A program made the translations under genes and the position numbers. The notes under the pieces are model-generated. The model ran no database searches. It saw only the letters and a list, made by a program, of their open reading frames with translations, and was not told where the DNA came from. Below are positions 1 through 14,407 of a stretch of 64,000 bases of DNA, piece after piece (position 1 is the first letter of the stretch; each line of letters starts with the position of its first letter). The stretch lies in the NCBI RefSeq assembly GCF_041260155.1, contig NC_091930.1:35448070-35512069 (forward strand). The letters run 5' to 3'. The DNA is from Ptychodera flava. Lineage: Eukaryota > Hemichordata > Enteropneusta > Ptychoderidae.

Positions 1-1547
1 GTAACAACTTAGAAATTTGTTCTATAATAAAAATAATTGTAATTTCTTTGCCTTCATTCTAGGATGAATAGTAAACATAATATATATTGGGGCCATTCTG
101 GTCAAAATTATGTTTTCCGTTAATTTTAGTGTGTTAGAATTAATATTATATAGACCAGAAATAATTTTTGAAGTATTTTTAATTTTGTTTCATGCAGTCA
201 TCCCAAATAAGTGTTATATAGTACAGTACTAACTCATTATGCATCGAATTATGTTTATGCCTTCAAATTAATTTTATGTGCTAAAATTAATTCTACTAGT
301 ATCTCAAATTAATTAATTTTAATTTATAATATTAATAATTAATTAATAATTATTTTTTTTCGTTAACCAGAGAAGAAAAGGCTATTTTACAAGATTCTGC
401 CTATGAAGTGAATTTTCTAGTCTTTTGATGTGTATACTTGCACACCTTTAATACCCAAGGAAACAGGTATAATGGACGACAGTGGGACTCAAAAGTTTGT
501 GACCTATTAACAACCCGTTTAACCCTCAGAGTTGTATGCAAATTTTAAAAGTCGCCATGACAACCTGACAACAACATGGCCTTTTCAGCACTAAGACATA
601 ATGTAGCAGGGCTAAAAATAGGCCATGTCCCTTCTGTCGGGAGGAGGCATAATTTCTGTGTCATTGTGATTGATACATTATTATAAAATGCGACGAGAAT
701 ACGTTTTTATTGGCCATCGTTTCCTGTTTCAAGTATGCCAGTTCAGATATTGAAACTTTGTTGCAAAGTTCCACCGCACAGCCGTTTGTCTTCGTAATTT
801 CCAGAACAAAGTCATATTATGGCAAATTTCTGTGCCCAGCTGGGTTTGACTGCATGCATTTATCTAGCTCGTCCCAAAGTGACGGACGCATCTTTCAACC
901 TTTCAGCTTGGTGAAAAACGCATTTATTGATTCGCCAAAGGCCTGTGGATTCGCATATTTTTGCACAAGTGCTACATGGACATAGGAAAAAGTTCGACTC
1001 ACCCTAGCCCTCTCGATTGTTGAATACAACCACGGTCCATGATGAGAGTTCTCGAATCAAAAACTGTAGTGTAGCCGTGCTCGAATACAAATATCTTCTT
1101 ATTAAATTACGTCATTGTTATACAGAGTTAGCATTCCAAAGTCTGTCACCCTGTTTAGGGCGGCATTTCCATCTGAATGATTGAACGACGTGAAACGCAA
1201 AATTCTATAGCATATGTTCCGGCATGTGTACAGTGTCAGTAGAAATACTGTATACGCTGCTGAGTTACGTAAGCTTATAAGCTTATACGCCACAAAATGG
1301 CCACAGGCGGCGTGAACTTCTGAAAGGATTTCCTAAACGTCCTACTTGGTACCTTAGACACTCACATGTGATATCCTGAAAAGTATTCTCTGCAGTAATT
1401 CCAGTTTCTGTCAAATTCCATCATTTTTAAAGCTCACAACAACACGATAGCGCGAGATCGGAGACGTTCTACTGTCACGCCACGCACTCTTCAATAAGTG
1501 ATTCCGGGTTGTGCGGGCGCGTTCGAATTTTTACTATTTTCAACTCA
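1..1547. other. AT-rich intergenic DNA, no gene recognised
   Basis: AT-rich sequence with runs of TTAAT-type words around 280-360. The longest open frame (710-985, 91 codons) resembles no family I know and has no clear splice or promoter context. GC content rises towards 1440-1547, just before the left end of the transposon that follows. Confidence 0.6.
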
Positions 1548-1578
1548 TGGGGGCGCACTTTTTGGGGTAAAAATTTGT
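1548..1578 (+). repeat. Left terminal inverted repeat of the two-gene transposon
   Basis: Starts TGGGGGCGCA and ends GGGGTAAAAATTTGT. It pairs with the reverse complement of 7020-7072, which starts TGAGGGCGCA and ends GGGGTTAAAATTTGT. The right copy has about 22 extra bases between the outer and inner blocks. It lies just upstream of the start codon at 1617, so it probably also carries promoter sequence. Confidence 0.65.
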
Positions 1579-1616
1579 GGTCGGTCACTGTGCGCATAGC
1601 GAAGTTCATCGTCAAG

Positions 1617-2164
1617 ATGGCGTCAATCACTACAGACGACGTCAAGAAAATGAAAGTACCTGAGCTCAGAAAATTTCTCAAAAGTAGGAATGTAACTTGT
1701 GGTGAGGCGACGAAGGCACAACTTGTGGAACTTTCGGTGTTAACGCTTGAGTTGGATGTTAGGGCGATAGCCGATGATGACTATGAAAAATCACTCGGCG
1801 AACGCAGAACAGTGATTGATGGCGGTAGACAAGTTGTATTGCCTGACCCAAATGTGATCACACAATGGGAAAGCAGTCTTAAAATGATGCCAAAAATCGA
1901 TATTGCCGATGTTTTTGTTTATTTGATATCCCACTGTTGTTGGAGTACATCTCGCATGAAAAAATACAGATACGATCGGGGATATCGTCTTTATAAAGAT
2001 GGTAACATCATAGGTGTACAGCTACATCCCATGCCAGATGTCAATCATCTCTACGTAATGGGCGACTGTGTACGAGAAACAAGCGTCCGTGAAAAACCGT
2101 ACAAAACCTGGTTACTGCTGTCTGAGGAAGGTGATATTGTATCCGGTGGATGCACTTGTGTAGC
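1617..2164 (+). CDS. First coding exon, SAP domain and start of a SWIM zinc finger
   Basis: I chose the ATG at 1617 (context CAAGATGG) over the in-frame upstream ATG at 1509, which lies outside the transposon. Residues 8-40 read as a SAP DNA-binding motif (VPELRKFLKSRN then a lysine/leucine helix). The exon ends in CTCVA, the first half of a SWIM zinc finger (CxC), directly before a GTAAGT donor at 2165. A possible second exon near 2367-2420 has a broken remnant of the CxH half. In ISL2EU-type elements the second gene usually goes on to a YqaJ-like nuclease; no such domain is visible before the opposing transposase, so the gene appears truncated. It should be nuclear and DNA-binding, with a role in transposition inferred only from context. 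Confidence 0.6.
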
Positions 2165-2618
2165 GTAAGTTTCTGTTATATCATTTAAATATAAGAACAA
2201 AGACAGACATTTGAACGCAATGAACCTACTGATAATTAGGAAAATTTGAGACACAACGAATAATCGTCGGCAGTTGTTCTGTTGTTTCTTGTCGTCAATT
2301 GAAAACATGAACTATTGAACATGAAATGTCGTTTCACATGATCACTGTGGTATGTTCAAATTCAGGTACAGCTGGCTTGTACTATGCGGAAATGGTGTGA
2401 TTTTGTTTTTTTTCGCCCTCAAAGATATTTCTGTAGAACGAATTTATTTTGATCATGATTTCTGGGAAATGTCATTACCCAAACTATTGAGATTTTACAG
2501 AGAACATGTTGTTCCACGTCTCACATAGGAATGTGAATGAGAAATTGCAGACATGTATACACTTGTTATTGAAGCTTTAGTATCTGTATCTTTTTAGGGT
2601 GATCCTCAAATTGTACCC

Positions 2619-2961
2619 TTCAAAGGGACAAAGTTACTCATTTTTGACATTATTTCAGTTATTTTAGTTTCTTTTGAAATATTTTTGATGATGATCTGCT
2701 CACTAAATTATGCTAATCCAGTTGTTATAGTACAACTCTCAACCAGTGCATGGTTATAGTGTGTGAACACTTCCATTAAACAATTTTTGGTACATACCAA
2801 AAATCAAAAGATGGAAGTTATCATGCATTATGCCCATGTACAGGGTAGAGGTTGAGATTTGTGAACCAGTCATTGAGCCCATTTCAATGGGCAGATAAAT
2901 ACAAATATAGAAACACAAATAACTGAAATAATGTCAAAAATGGGTGACTTTGTCCCTTTAA
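2619..2961. mobile_element. Kolobok-like MITE with 44 bp inverted repeats
   Basis: About 335 bp flanked by inverted repeats that match at all but two of roughly 44 bases. Both begin AAGGGACAAAG and run into a TTTCAGTTATTT block. TTAA on the right (2958-2961) and TTCA on the left (2619-2622) suggest a TTAA target duplication with one mutation. It has no coding capacity and lies nested in the intronic or decayed part of the larger transposon. Another AAAGGGACAAA-ended element occurs at 47.55 kb. Confidence 0.7.
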
Positions 2962-3659
2962 GCAAGAGAATCTATCTCTCTGATGTGACAGTAAAGATAA
3001 AAAAACCCAGAAAATTACATTAGGATATTTGAAATCGTTTTTGTAAAGGCCAATGTCCTAGTAGGGGTTTCTAATCATTTTTCAACATATATTTCCCAAA
3101 TATTAGTTCTTGAATTTGTTAAGGTTGTGTTAATTTACAAATACTACTACGCCTGATACAGTACAATACTATTTTATTTTCATGAAAAGGTAAAATTACT
3201 TGTACACAAAATAACTTAGTGATAAATACAAATATTGCTGTTTATATGGTACATGCTATACATACTTTAAATACACTGATTCCAAATCAAACAGTATTAC
3301 TATGATCCAATTATATAAATATTCTATGTAAATTACTGGCAGATGTCTGTTTGGTTAATAATTTAAATAGATAATTTAAAATCATTTTCTTCAATATTTA
3401 CATGGTCAACTAGTACAGTAAGCAGTATTTAAATATGCTTACACCTTTCATAATTTATTATAAGTATTTATAGAAATTCAAGAGTTTTGGTATTTTATTA
3501 TTAAATGTGAAATGTATATTACTGAAATAAAATATAAACATTTTGATTTTCTGAAATAAATTATTTGTTTTATATCACTAGATATCTGTTTACTTAATGT
3601 TTAACATCAAGCATCTTCACCACTTTTGATAACATCACCAATGTATTGGGTACAAAGCA
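2962..3659. other. AT-rich spacer between the two convergent transposon genes
   Basis: Very AT-rich, with stops in all frames. I see no exon for the missing C-terminal part of the SAP/SWIM protein. It could hold decayed 3' untranslated regions of both genes. Confidence 0.5.
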
Positions 3660-4906
3660 TTATCTACTTTTTACAAGCTTTGGCATGAAATTACAAATAC
3701 CTGCAGCAACACTGACCATTTGATTCATTACTGGTTTAAGTTTAAGTGGTATTACCTGATTCAGTAAATTAAATGATTTCAAACGGCCAATGGCTCTTTC
3801 AACATGTATGCGCAATCTAGCAATTTTGCGTGTTTCAATAACTTCTTTAGCATTCAGTCTTTTACCTTTGCCATATTTACTTTTCCGTGTAAATGAGGAA
3901 TACGTAAAAGTGCTTTCTTTCTCAGAAGCAAATCCCTAATATTAAACCCACGGTCAGCCATAATTTCATCACCCTGGTCAATAAGATCTAAATATCCACT
4001 GTGTTTGTAAGGTATCTGTCTGAAACATTCCCACCCCATAAATTTTATAAGAATGAAAACATACCAGAGGGAGTGATAGATACAAGTAATTTAAGAGTAT
4101 TGTGGATTTGTATGAACTGTATGTGGCGATTTGTGCTTTAGGTTTCCGTGGTTTCTGAACATAAAATTCTGTACAATCTATTATGCTTCTTGTATTTGGA
4201 TACTGTTCCCTGAATGACAGTGGCATATTTTTCATTACCTGTTCTCGTGATGGCCATTTTATGATTAATTTCATTATTTTTGAAATATATGTAATCCATG
4301 TTATAAATACCTGTGAAACTCTGGTTTTGGAAACCCCAAAAATATCCCCAATAAAAAAACTAAGAAGCCCTAAACGTAATCTAACTAAGGTCATAAGATA
4401 CTCATCATATCTCTGTAATTTACGTTTTGGTCCTGTCTTCTTTCTTTGCTGGCTTTGATAATTCTTTTCCTGTGCACTTGTACTATCACTCCAGTATTTT
4501 AGCTGTGGTTCCTTCTTATCAAGAATATTAAAGAAGGAATCTAAATATTGGCGGGAAGGAAACCCTGTATATCTAAATACACTTTCATCAGATTCAATTA
4601 CTTTTTCAATAAACAGTTCTCTTCTCAAATTGTCTCTGTCAGTCAGCTTCTCTTTCAGTTCTGAATGTTCATTTAGCAACCTATCAATGTCATTTCCACA
4701 AATTTCTGTTTGAGTGGTGCTGTCAACATACACACCAATTCTCTTCCTGTTGGCATCTGCCTGATCTGCTGTCCATCCATCTCCAAGCTTTGTTAGGTTT
4801 AGTTTTCCAAGTTTTCTATCATCTGAGTGCTCTCCATCATCATCACTCATAGCTGTATACAGGTAATCATGCTGATTGATTGGCTCTATCATATTCAATG
4901 AAGAAC
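3660..4906 (-). pseudogene. DDE transposase (DDE_Tnp_4 type), main exon, broken
   Basis: Minus-strand exon starting after a TTTTTTTTGTCTCTATAG acceptor (exon border 4906), in phase with the donor at 6167. In order it shows an acidic N-terminal stretch, a helix-turn-helix (GDIFGVSKTRVSQ) and the DDE nuclease core. The first Asp is in IIDCTE near 4175, the second in MADRGF near 3955, and the Glu in HVERAIGRL near 3800. The core follows the layout of THAP-type DDE_Tnp_4 transposases to the natural stop at 3660-3662. Lesions: one-base shifts near 4108, in 4005-4040 and near 3890, plus an in-frame TAA near 4052. All three catalytic residues survive, each in a different reading frame. Its role would be excision and integration of the surrounding element. 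Confidence 0.8.
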
Positions 4907-6166
4907 CTATAGAGACAAAAAAAATGTCTTTTGTCATTTTGAAAGCTTATGAAGGAATGGTTAACTTGTGAAACTATCCAAATTAAAACTCATTATACTA
5001 TAACTTGTACTGTCAAGTCAAAACAAGACATCCCCATGACATACAACAACCTTCATGGAGGCATACTTTTTGATGTGATAACATCATTGTTAAAAGGATA
5101 TAAGTAAAGGTAAAGTCAGTGTCTGGTATAGAGTGATAAAATATATTTGGCCTCAACCCAAATATTGGCGATAATTGCCTGTTAAGGATGGACAAGTGGT
5201 AAAATTGAAAGTACTGTCAATGTCAATAAATTGTCAATTTTTGGATTCTTCTTTGTTAGTATAATCAAAATGTGTAATAAAATATGAGGGTCACCATGCT
5301 CGTGTACGTGTATGAATTTTAACATTTATGAGAAAGAATGTTGAGTCAGCATTTTACCACCAATGCCTTTTTTTCTATGGACAAAATCATACATTGCCTT
5401 TTATCTCAAAATTAAGGGCGATGACCCTGCAATTTTCGCTATTATTTATTTCGTTTGTCTGAGCTTTGTGCAAATTTCATTCAAATGACAATATAGTACA
5501 AGTTGTTTTTCTAGCAATTCTACATTTAATCCTATGAGAAGGGAAAAATTCCACATGTGCATAATGCTCAGTGGTACATCCTTAAAAGAAATTGATCCTA
5601 CTGTAGTAAAATAGATAAAGCTAATTCGCTGTAGCTTTTGGCTATTTTTTCTGTATTTTCTGTCTGTATTTCAACTACAGTTTCTGTTGTCTGAATTCCT
5701 GCAGCATGGTAGTATTATGAACACAGCCATGTGTGTTTAGTCTATGTTGAAAACTGAAATAATGTTTGAACTTGAATTCATTTTTGTTGACAATAACATT
5801 TGCGTACACAGGCTTTGTTGAAAAGCAGAGTGCAGGCCATTTTAACATGGAGTGGAACAAGACAGTGAATACTGGCCTGGAATAATGAGAAAAGAAAAAC
5901 AGAAGATACAGACAGTATACCTTTTAGCACTATGTGACTCAATGACCTTATATTAAACCCTACCTATCTCACCTCTATTGAAATTATTTATGATACAATT
6001 TTTCTCTAAGCTGTCAAAAATTTGTTCATTTGATCATAGACGGTATAGCGAGCTCTACTGTCTATGATTTGATGTACCATAGACCCTGAATATACTGCAT
6101 GTGGCAATCAAGGTAATATATGAGTTGGGAGTCACTATGTACATCATTGTACATGTTTATGCTTAC
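4907..6166 (-). other. Intron of the transposase gene
   Basis: Bounded on the minus strand by donor G|GTAAGC at 6166 and acceptor TCTATAG at 4907. The split Gly codon restores the frame across the junction. No ORF of note. A 9 bp hairpin (ATCATAGAC with its complement) lies near 6036-6070. Confidence 0.6.
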
Positions 6167-6290
6167 CAGATAAAGAATTTGTATCAGAATGACAACAATC
6201 CACTACCACTTCTTCACCAAGGTCACTCATCTCAGCATCTATGATTGTTGCCTGTTGCTGCAGCTCTACATTTTCTTTCTCCCAATAGCG
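6167..6290 (-). CDS. Middle exon of the THAP-DDE transposase
   Basis: Minus-strand exon reading WEKENVELQQQATI and then an acidic segment ending SLSG at a GTAAGC donor. A Glu/Gln-rich helix after a THAP finger is the usual position of the coiled-coil linker in THAP proteins. The upstream border (acceptor GATCAG near 6290) is my best guess. The phase fits the main exon. Confidence 0.5.
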
Positions 6291-6628
6291 CTGATCGCAA
6301 ATGACGTCACTGTTCTCTCTCATTAATATGCATAAATAAACATTTGTCCGCATTTTCAGCATAAACGACGAAAATAAAACCTGCGAGTGTTAGAAAGGCT
6401 ATTTAGCGTCACGCTTATTCGTATGAATTGATGACTGAGACTACAAGCTGCAACAACAGCCGCGCATACAACGACAAAATTTGTCCGAATTTCAGCATAT
6501 TTGTCCGAAAGTCGCGCGCGTGCAGCTATATTTAGTAACAAACCCGAAATCGCGATCAACGCTATACGCAAAAGCAGTAGCCTGTTCACGCTTCAATATG
6601 TTAGTATTTGATCGACACACTGCGACAC

Positions 6629-6909
6629 CTGTAACTATTGTACCCAAATAATGTCGGAACAGGATGTATAGATGTTGGCCCCTCGTCCGCCCTCGAAATG
6701 TCTGGAGCACACTCTTGAATAGTAGTTGGGTGACAGCCTTGTTCACGACGTAACATTTTTATCCACTGCCGTCGTAACCTTGCATTTTCAGTTTGGTCGG
6801 GAAAGCATGAAATGTTACATTGGTCATCCACGGATATTTCGACAATTTTTTTTCTTTTTTTTTTCCGCTGACGCCGAGCATCTGGAGCATTGCACACGAA
6901 CCTAACCAT
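6629..6909 (-). pseudogene. THAP zinc-finger first exon of the transposase, frameshifted
   Basis: Starts MVRFVCNAP, the usual N-terminus of a THAP C2CH finger. It continues with the FP-x-TENARLRRQWIK helix and ends PTLFGYN, typical of THAP domains from invertebrate transposases. The zinc ligands lie in different frames: the second Cys appears in RCSASAEKK and the Cys/His pair in RVCSRHFEGG, each reachable only by a one-base shift. The likely donor is at 6628 (CAG|GTGTCG). THAP domains bind the transposon ends and dock the transposase. Confidence 0.6.
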
Positions 6910-7019
6910 GCTGGTTGCGCTAGGACGTCGATAAACAATGTAAAATATATTTCTAACCTGTTATCAGCAGATGATGTTGACGGCTGGGTCGTACAAAACA
7001 GATCACGCGCTCCGTGTTT

Positions 7020-7072
7020 ACAAATTTTAACCCCAAAGAAATTTCTCTGACGTCATCAGACATGCGCCCTCA
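7020..7072 (-). repeat. Right terminal inverted repeat of the two-gene transposon
   Basis: Partner of 1548-1578. The inner block (17 of 18 bases matching) and the outer GGGCGCA block are both conserved. A TGACGTCA word, a CRE-like palindrome, lies in the extra segment between them and could serve the transposase promoter. Confidence 0.65.
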
Positions 7073-10236
<3,164 letters not shown>

Positions 10237-10467
10237 CGACTGAAAATCCCTCTACAACAGTGCCCATTGAAGATCATAAGAAATTATGATTCTAGAAATG
10301 GAATAGAAGCTGTGACTGGTCATTTTCACGAATAACTTCAGGCGATTTGAATGTAACTTGCATCCCTGCATCTGGCAGTTACTTTGCAGCCGGTGACACT
10401 GTCGTGTCTTGCGAAACAGGTGATCCTCTGAAAACACCTTTTCTTGCTCCTTTACCGTACGTGCGAG
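10237..10467 (+). CDS. HYR domain exon 1, frameshifted
   Basis: HYR (hyalin repeat) domains are about 80-residue immunoglobulin-like extracellular modules. Landmarks, spread over shifting frames: a CP pair near 10261, VTW-like near 10313, NVTCIPASGSYF and GDTVVSC at 10349-10410, and a CSFTVR end before donor GAG|GTAAG at 10468. Three one-base shifts are needed, near 10258, near 10316 and near 10434. Phase-1 borders match the next two HYR exons. This is either a decayed exon or one damaged by assembly indels. Confidence 0.6.
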
Positions 10468-10731
10468 GTAAGATTTTTTAAAACCTCTGTAACCGATTTT
10501 ATTGTTTATAGCTTTAGAATAGTTTCCCTTACTCGACTAAAGCACAGCATGCTATCATCTATAGCACGTCTCAGCTTTCTGCAGAATAAAGATTTGTTTC
10601 TCAAGAGATTTGTCAGATTTTTCATAGAAAGCGTATTTAATTAGTCTTGTCTGTAATGTTCAAGTTTATCGGCTGTGGGCTTTGTTTTACACATTCGACT
10701 ATCATTTATGGATCCTGTTTTGCGTCAACAG
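10468..10731 (+). other. Intron between HYR exons 1 and 2
   Basis: GTAAGA donor and TCAACAG acceptor; no other content seen. Confidence 0.5.
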
Positions 10732-10972
10732 ATATGATATTGCCTAATATTTGGTGTCCGCCACACATTTCAATAGTAGCTGGACCGGGGAGAAGAGAGG
10801 ATGCTGTAAATTGGTCATCTCCACACGCATCTGACAATTCAAGGAAATGTGACTGTGTCAGGAAGCCATGTATCCGGAGATGAATTTTTGATTGGTGTGA
10901 CAGTTGTCTCATATAAAGCTGAAGATCATTCGGGAAACATGGCAAAATGTTCCTTCAATGTAACAGTTAGAG
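10732..10972 (+). CDS. HYR domain exon 2, one-base frameshift
   Basis: Begins after acceptor TCAACAG and reads NIWCPPHISI then DAVNWSSPHASDNS. After one extra base near 10846 it continues VTVSGSHVSGDEF, GVTVVSYKAED, GNMAKCSFNVTVR, and ends at donor AG|GTAAGT. It has the full HYR pattern: CP start, VxW, D/ASDNSG turn, G(S/D)xF, and an AxDxSGN-xA-x-CSFxVTV end. At 241 bp it is one base longer than the intact exon 3. In-phase 1-1 borders are standard for HYR exons and allow tandem arrays. The protein would be secreted or a cell-surface matrix or immune protein. Confidence 0.8.
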
Positions 10973-11409
10973 GTAAGTTCTTGCATGATACATCTGAAAC
11001 TTTCTTTATGTATAAACAGGCGAAGAGCTTCACTTGCAATGCGTTCGAGTCTCTCTTGTGCGATTTGCAGTTAGAATGTTGATACACCTTTGTAGAAGCG
11101 CAGTATTTTTAGTGACAATGATCAGCCACATTGCAAATATCATGAAGTGTTTTCTGACATACAAATTATTGTAATTATGTTCATGTGTTGAGAAATCGAT
11201 GTTCAATGAAGGTGGCAATATATATCGACCGGCGTTTCGTGGCAATCGCTGTTTATTGCCTTATTATCAGCACTGAACGAGATCTCATGGACATATGCCT
11301 TCAAATGAAAAAAAGGTTATTAGAATACTGTTGCTCTTAACTTCTACCCACCCCTCTCTCTCTTCTCTCTCTCTCTCTTCCTCTCTCTCTCTCTCTCTCT
11401 CTTATTTAG
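10973..11409 (+). other. Intron between HYR exons 2 and 3
   Basis: Donor GTAAGT. It ends in a 48 bp CT-dinucleotide run (11356-11403) and CTTATTTAG, so a microsatellite serves as the polypyrimidine tract of the acceptor. Confidence 0.6.
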
Positions 11410-11649
11410 ATATTGAAAAGCCTCTTGTTATTTGCCCGTCAAGCATCGAACAAAGCACATACCTAGATGTGCCTACTATCCAATTATCGTGGCCACCTCC
11501 GAATGCCACTGATAATTCTGGTACTGTCAGAGTGACTGGTAGTCATGAGCCTGGCAGCAACTTTACTATCGGGGTCACGACAGTGTTCTACCAAGCTGAA
11601 GATGCTTCTGGTAATATGGCTGAGTGTTCATTTGTCTTGACTGTAAGAG
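11410..11649 (+). CDS. HYR domain exon 3, intact
   Basis: Exactly 240 bp with phase-1 borders (TTATTTAG acceptor, AG|GTACGT donor) and no lesion. It encodes one complete HYR module: PLVICPSSIE start, LSWPPPNATDNSG middle, VTGSHEPGSNFTIGVTTV, then YQAEDASGNMAECSF and the VTV-type end. HYR modules occur in hyalin, in SVEP1-like proteins with pentraxin and sushi domains, and in many invertebrate adhesion proteins. The donor shows the gene continues, but no further exon is recognised before the repeats. It is probably a fragment of a larger extracellular protein. Confidence 0.85.
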
Positions 11650-12011
<362 letters not shown>

Positions 12012-12379
12012 CAAGTTACTTCACGTTCAAGGGGATAATATCTGTTACTTACGTTTCATGCATCCTGCAATCTGTTGAGAGAAGTGAATGGATTTTAGCT
12101 CCACACTCTCATTTATACTGTTTAAACGATGTAATCTTTGTATATTAGCTGACAAATCTACACTATTAAACAAACGTTCTCAGTGGGTTTCAAAATGTCG
12201 CCAACAATACAAATATTATATATCAAATTTTAAGACCACCTACAAATAGAATAGTATGTCCAAAAATGTAAAAGAGAGTATTGGGCTAAGTATCTCTTCA
12301 CGTCACCTGTCTGATGATTTGAGGGTGCATGAAACTTACGTAACAGAGTTAAGTACCTTGTAACTGAAGTAATTTGTGT

Positions 12380-12385
12380 TATATA

Positions 12386-12466
<81 letters not shown>
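12380..12466. repeat. (AT)n microsatellite
   Basis: About 85 bp of AT dinucleotides with small interruptions. Confidence 0.97.
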
Positions 12467-13542
12467 GCGCGTTATTAAAAAGAGACTTCTTTCATTTATT
12501 ATGACAGTTTGCTCACCTTTGTACTCTGGTATCATGTTATTCCTACTTTTACTGACAAAGAACTCATAGATTGCTAACAGTCTTAAGAGTTTGCTAATTG
12601 CCGCTTGTTTTCATTTTTATTTTTTGCACAATTAAAAAATCAACAAAGCTCTCGTGAGACTTCATATTGATGATTTGAACAGAATGACGGGAAATATATC
12701 TAAAGCAGAGGTAAGAAATGATCTATAAAAATATTTTAATGTGGAGTTAAGAAAACTTTCACTTCAGATTTTATAATGCCTTGGACAAAGAGTGTTCAAT
12801 TAAAGAAATGGTGATTATGGTCCTCGTGCGATAAGGTTTGTCTAATATGTACATAAAAGTAAGCTCATGGCAAATGAAACCTGCCATGCGAAAGGAAAAT
12901 GAACACTTTGGATTTTTGATTTTGTCATTTGTATAGATTATTGGATCTCTAGAAAGATTATCGGATGACATGTCAGAATTTCCCATGCAAATTTTTCTGT
13001 AGAAGAAATAGTGGCATTGGCTGCAGGTAAGAGTTGTATTAGTCGACGCGAACGAACTTAAGGGGGGGGCTTGGTTTGGGTTCCATGCGTCCTTGCGTCC
13101 ACGTAATCTCAGACATGCCTGAGCCAATTCCTTTCAACTTTGGCACAAAAATAATTCTCTTTGCATACATATGCACGTCTATTGTTTTGGTTGTGACGCG
13201 CGCAATTAGCGCTAATTACATAATTAGTAATTTTTGAAAGGGAACTCTGTTTCCGGAGAGACTGTGCCAAATTTGATGAAAATTGTCTAGATGTTGGTCC
13301 GACAGAGATTTAATGTTGTTAATTAATTGCTTATTTGAATATATTGTGAATTTCATAATTCTGGTAATATGTGAAGAAATACTGACTCAAATTAACTGAA
13401 ACTTGGTACAGATGTTCCATACACCAGAGTTGTAACTATATGCAAAAATATTAAGCAAGGTCATGTCAATAATTGCTAATTTGCATATTTGATAATTTTG
13501 CAAATACTGCAGCAAATTTGATGAGACCTAGTGCAGATCTTT
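12467..13542. other. AT-rich DNA with dispersed repeat-like sequence, no gene
   Basis: The stretch 13190-13540 has the look of a dispersed invertebrate repeat: recurring AATTAGTAATTT, CAAATTTGATGA and TTTGCATATTT words, similar in style to the satellite at 50.6 kb. No coding evidence. Confidence 0.4.
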
Positions 13543-14005
13543 AGCACACAATCATTACAGCAAAAATCAGGATGGCTGGACAGTCTCATATACATATCGT
13601 TATTTTTTGTACGTCGCACACAAGTTTTGTAAATAACATTGTAGATAAAAAGAACGATCATTTGAGTGTCTGGATAGAACACACAAAGGAAGTGCTAAAT
13701 TACTTATCGAGTTGATTGTAGAGACCGAAGTTAATTAGGACAGCACTCTGGCTAAACAACTATAATACAACGTATACATATTTATGCCAATCTGTTTTGA
13801 TAGACACACAAGGATAAGCAGTGGAGTGCAGTGTCACATGAAAAGTATTTCGGCACCTCCAATGTGTAATCTATCCAAACACTCATATGAGTTGTTTCTT
13901 TTATCTACAATGTTATCTACAGAACTTGTGCGACGTACAAAAAAGAAAACGTAATGTATATCGGACTGTCCACCATCCTGCCTTTTGCTGCAATAGTGTA
14001 CAAAG
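13543..14005. repeat. Inverted repeat, arms about 155 bp
   Basis: Arm 13543-13700 and the reverse complement of 13845-14005 share long blocks: TTTTTTGTACGTCGCACA, ATAACATTGTAGATAAAA, GAGTGT-TGGATAGA and CAGGATGG-TGGACAGT. The spacer is about 145 bp. This could be a foldback element or two opposed copies of one repeat. An assembly gap starts 90 bp downstream. Confidence 0.75.
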
Positions 14006-14093
14006 ACGTTTAGTAGCCACAGTATAACGTTCATTAGCTTCTTCTTTTCATATTGATGAACTTTCATAATTGTGTAATATTTCTGCACATTCT

Positions 14094-14193
14094 NNNNNNN
14101 NNNNNNNNNNNNNNNNNNNNNNNNNNNNNNNNNNNNNNNNNNNNNNNNNNNNNNNNNNNNNNNNNNNNNNNNNNNNNNNNNNNNNNNNNNNNN
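14094..14193. other. Assembly gap (100 N)
   Basis: Exactly 100 undetermined bases, a conventional placeholder for a gap of unknown size. Confidence 1.
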
Positions 14194-14407
14194 CAAAATT
14201 TCGTTGGACATGCCTTCTATGTTTCCATGTCTGAATTCATTGGTCACCGTTTTTGTAAAAATGCCTTGAAAGCAAGGCATCGATCACGACAAATATGTCT
14301 GTGTCGCGGCGTGCATTTATGAACGGGATCATTGCAGGAAGAAAGTTCCGGTTGATGACGTACAACAGGGTAATATGGATTTCTTATCTGTGCTGGTGTA
14401 CGTCACA

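Larger units (their letters stand above)
1548..7072. mobile_element. Two-gene DNA transposon, ISL2EU/IS4EU-like, decayed
   Basis: A 5.5 kb element bounded by imperfect terminal inverted repeats. It carries two convergent genes: a SAP/SWIM protein on + at the left and a THAP plus DDE transposase on - at the right. From family knowledge, ISL2EU (IS4EU) elements pair a DDE transposase with a second protein, often with a YqaJ nuclease, and make 2 bp target duplications. A CA dinucleotide flanks both ends here (1546-1547 and 7073-7074). The transposase is frameshifted and has an in-frame stop, and no YqaJ domain is visible, so this copy is not autonomous. A small TTAA-type MITE sits in the middle. 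Family assignment is inferred from domain content. Confidence 0.7.

Noticed and set aside
710..985. 91-codon plus ORF
   Set aside because: No domain or signal, lies in AT-rich intergenic DNA.
4183..4458. 91-codon plus ORF
   Set aside because: Antisense shadow of the transposase exon.
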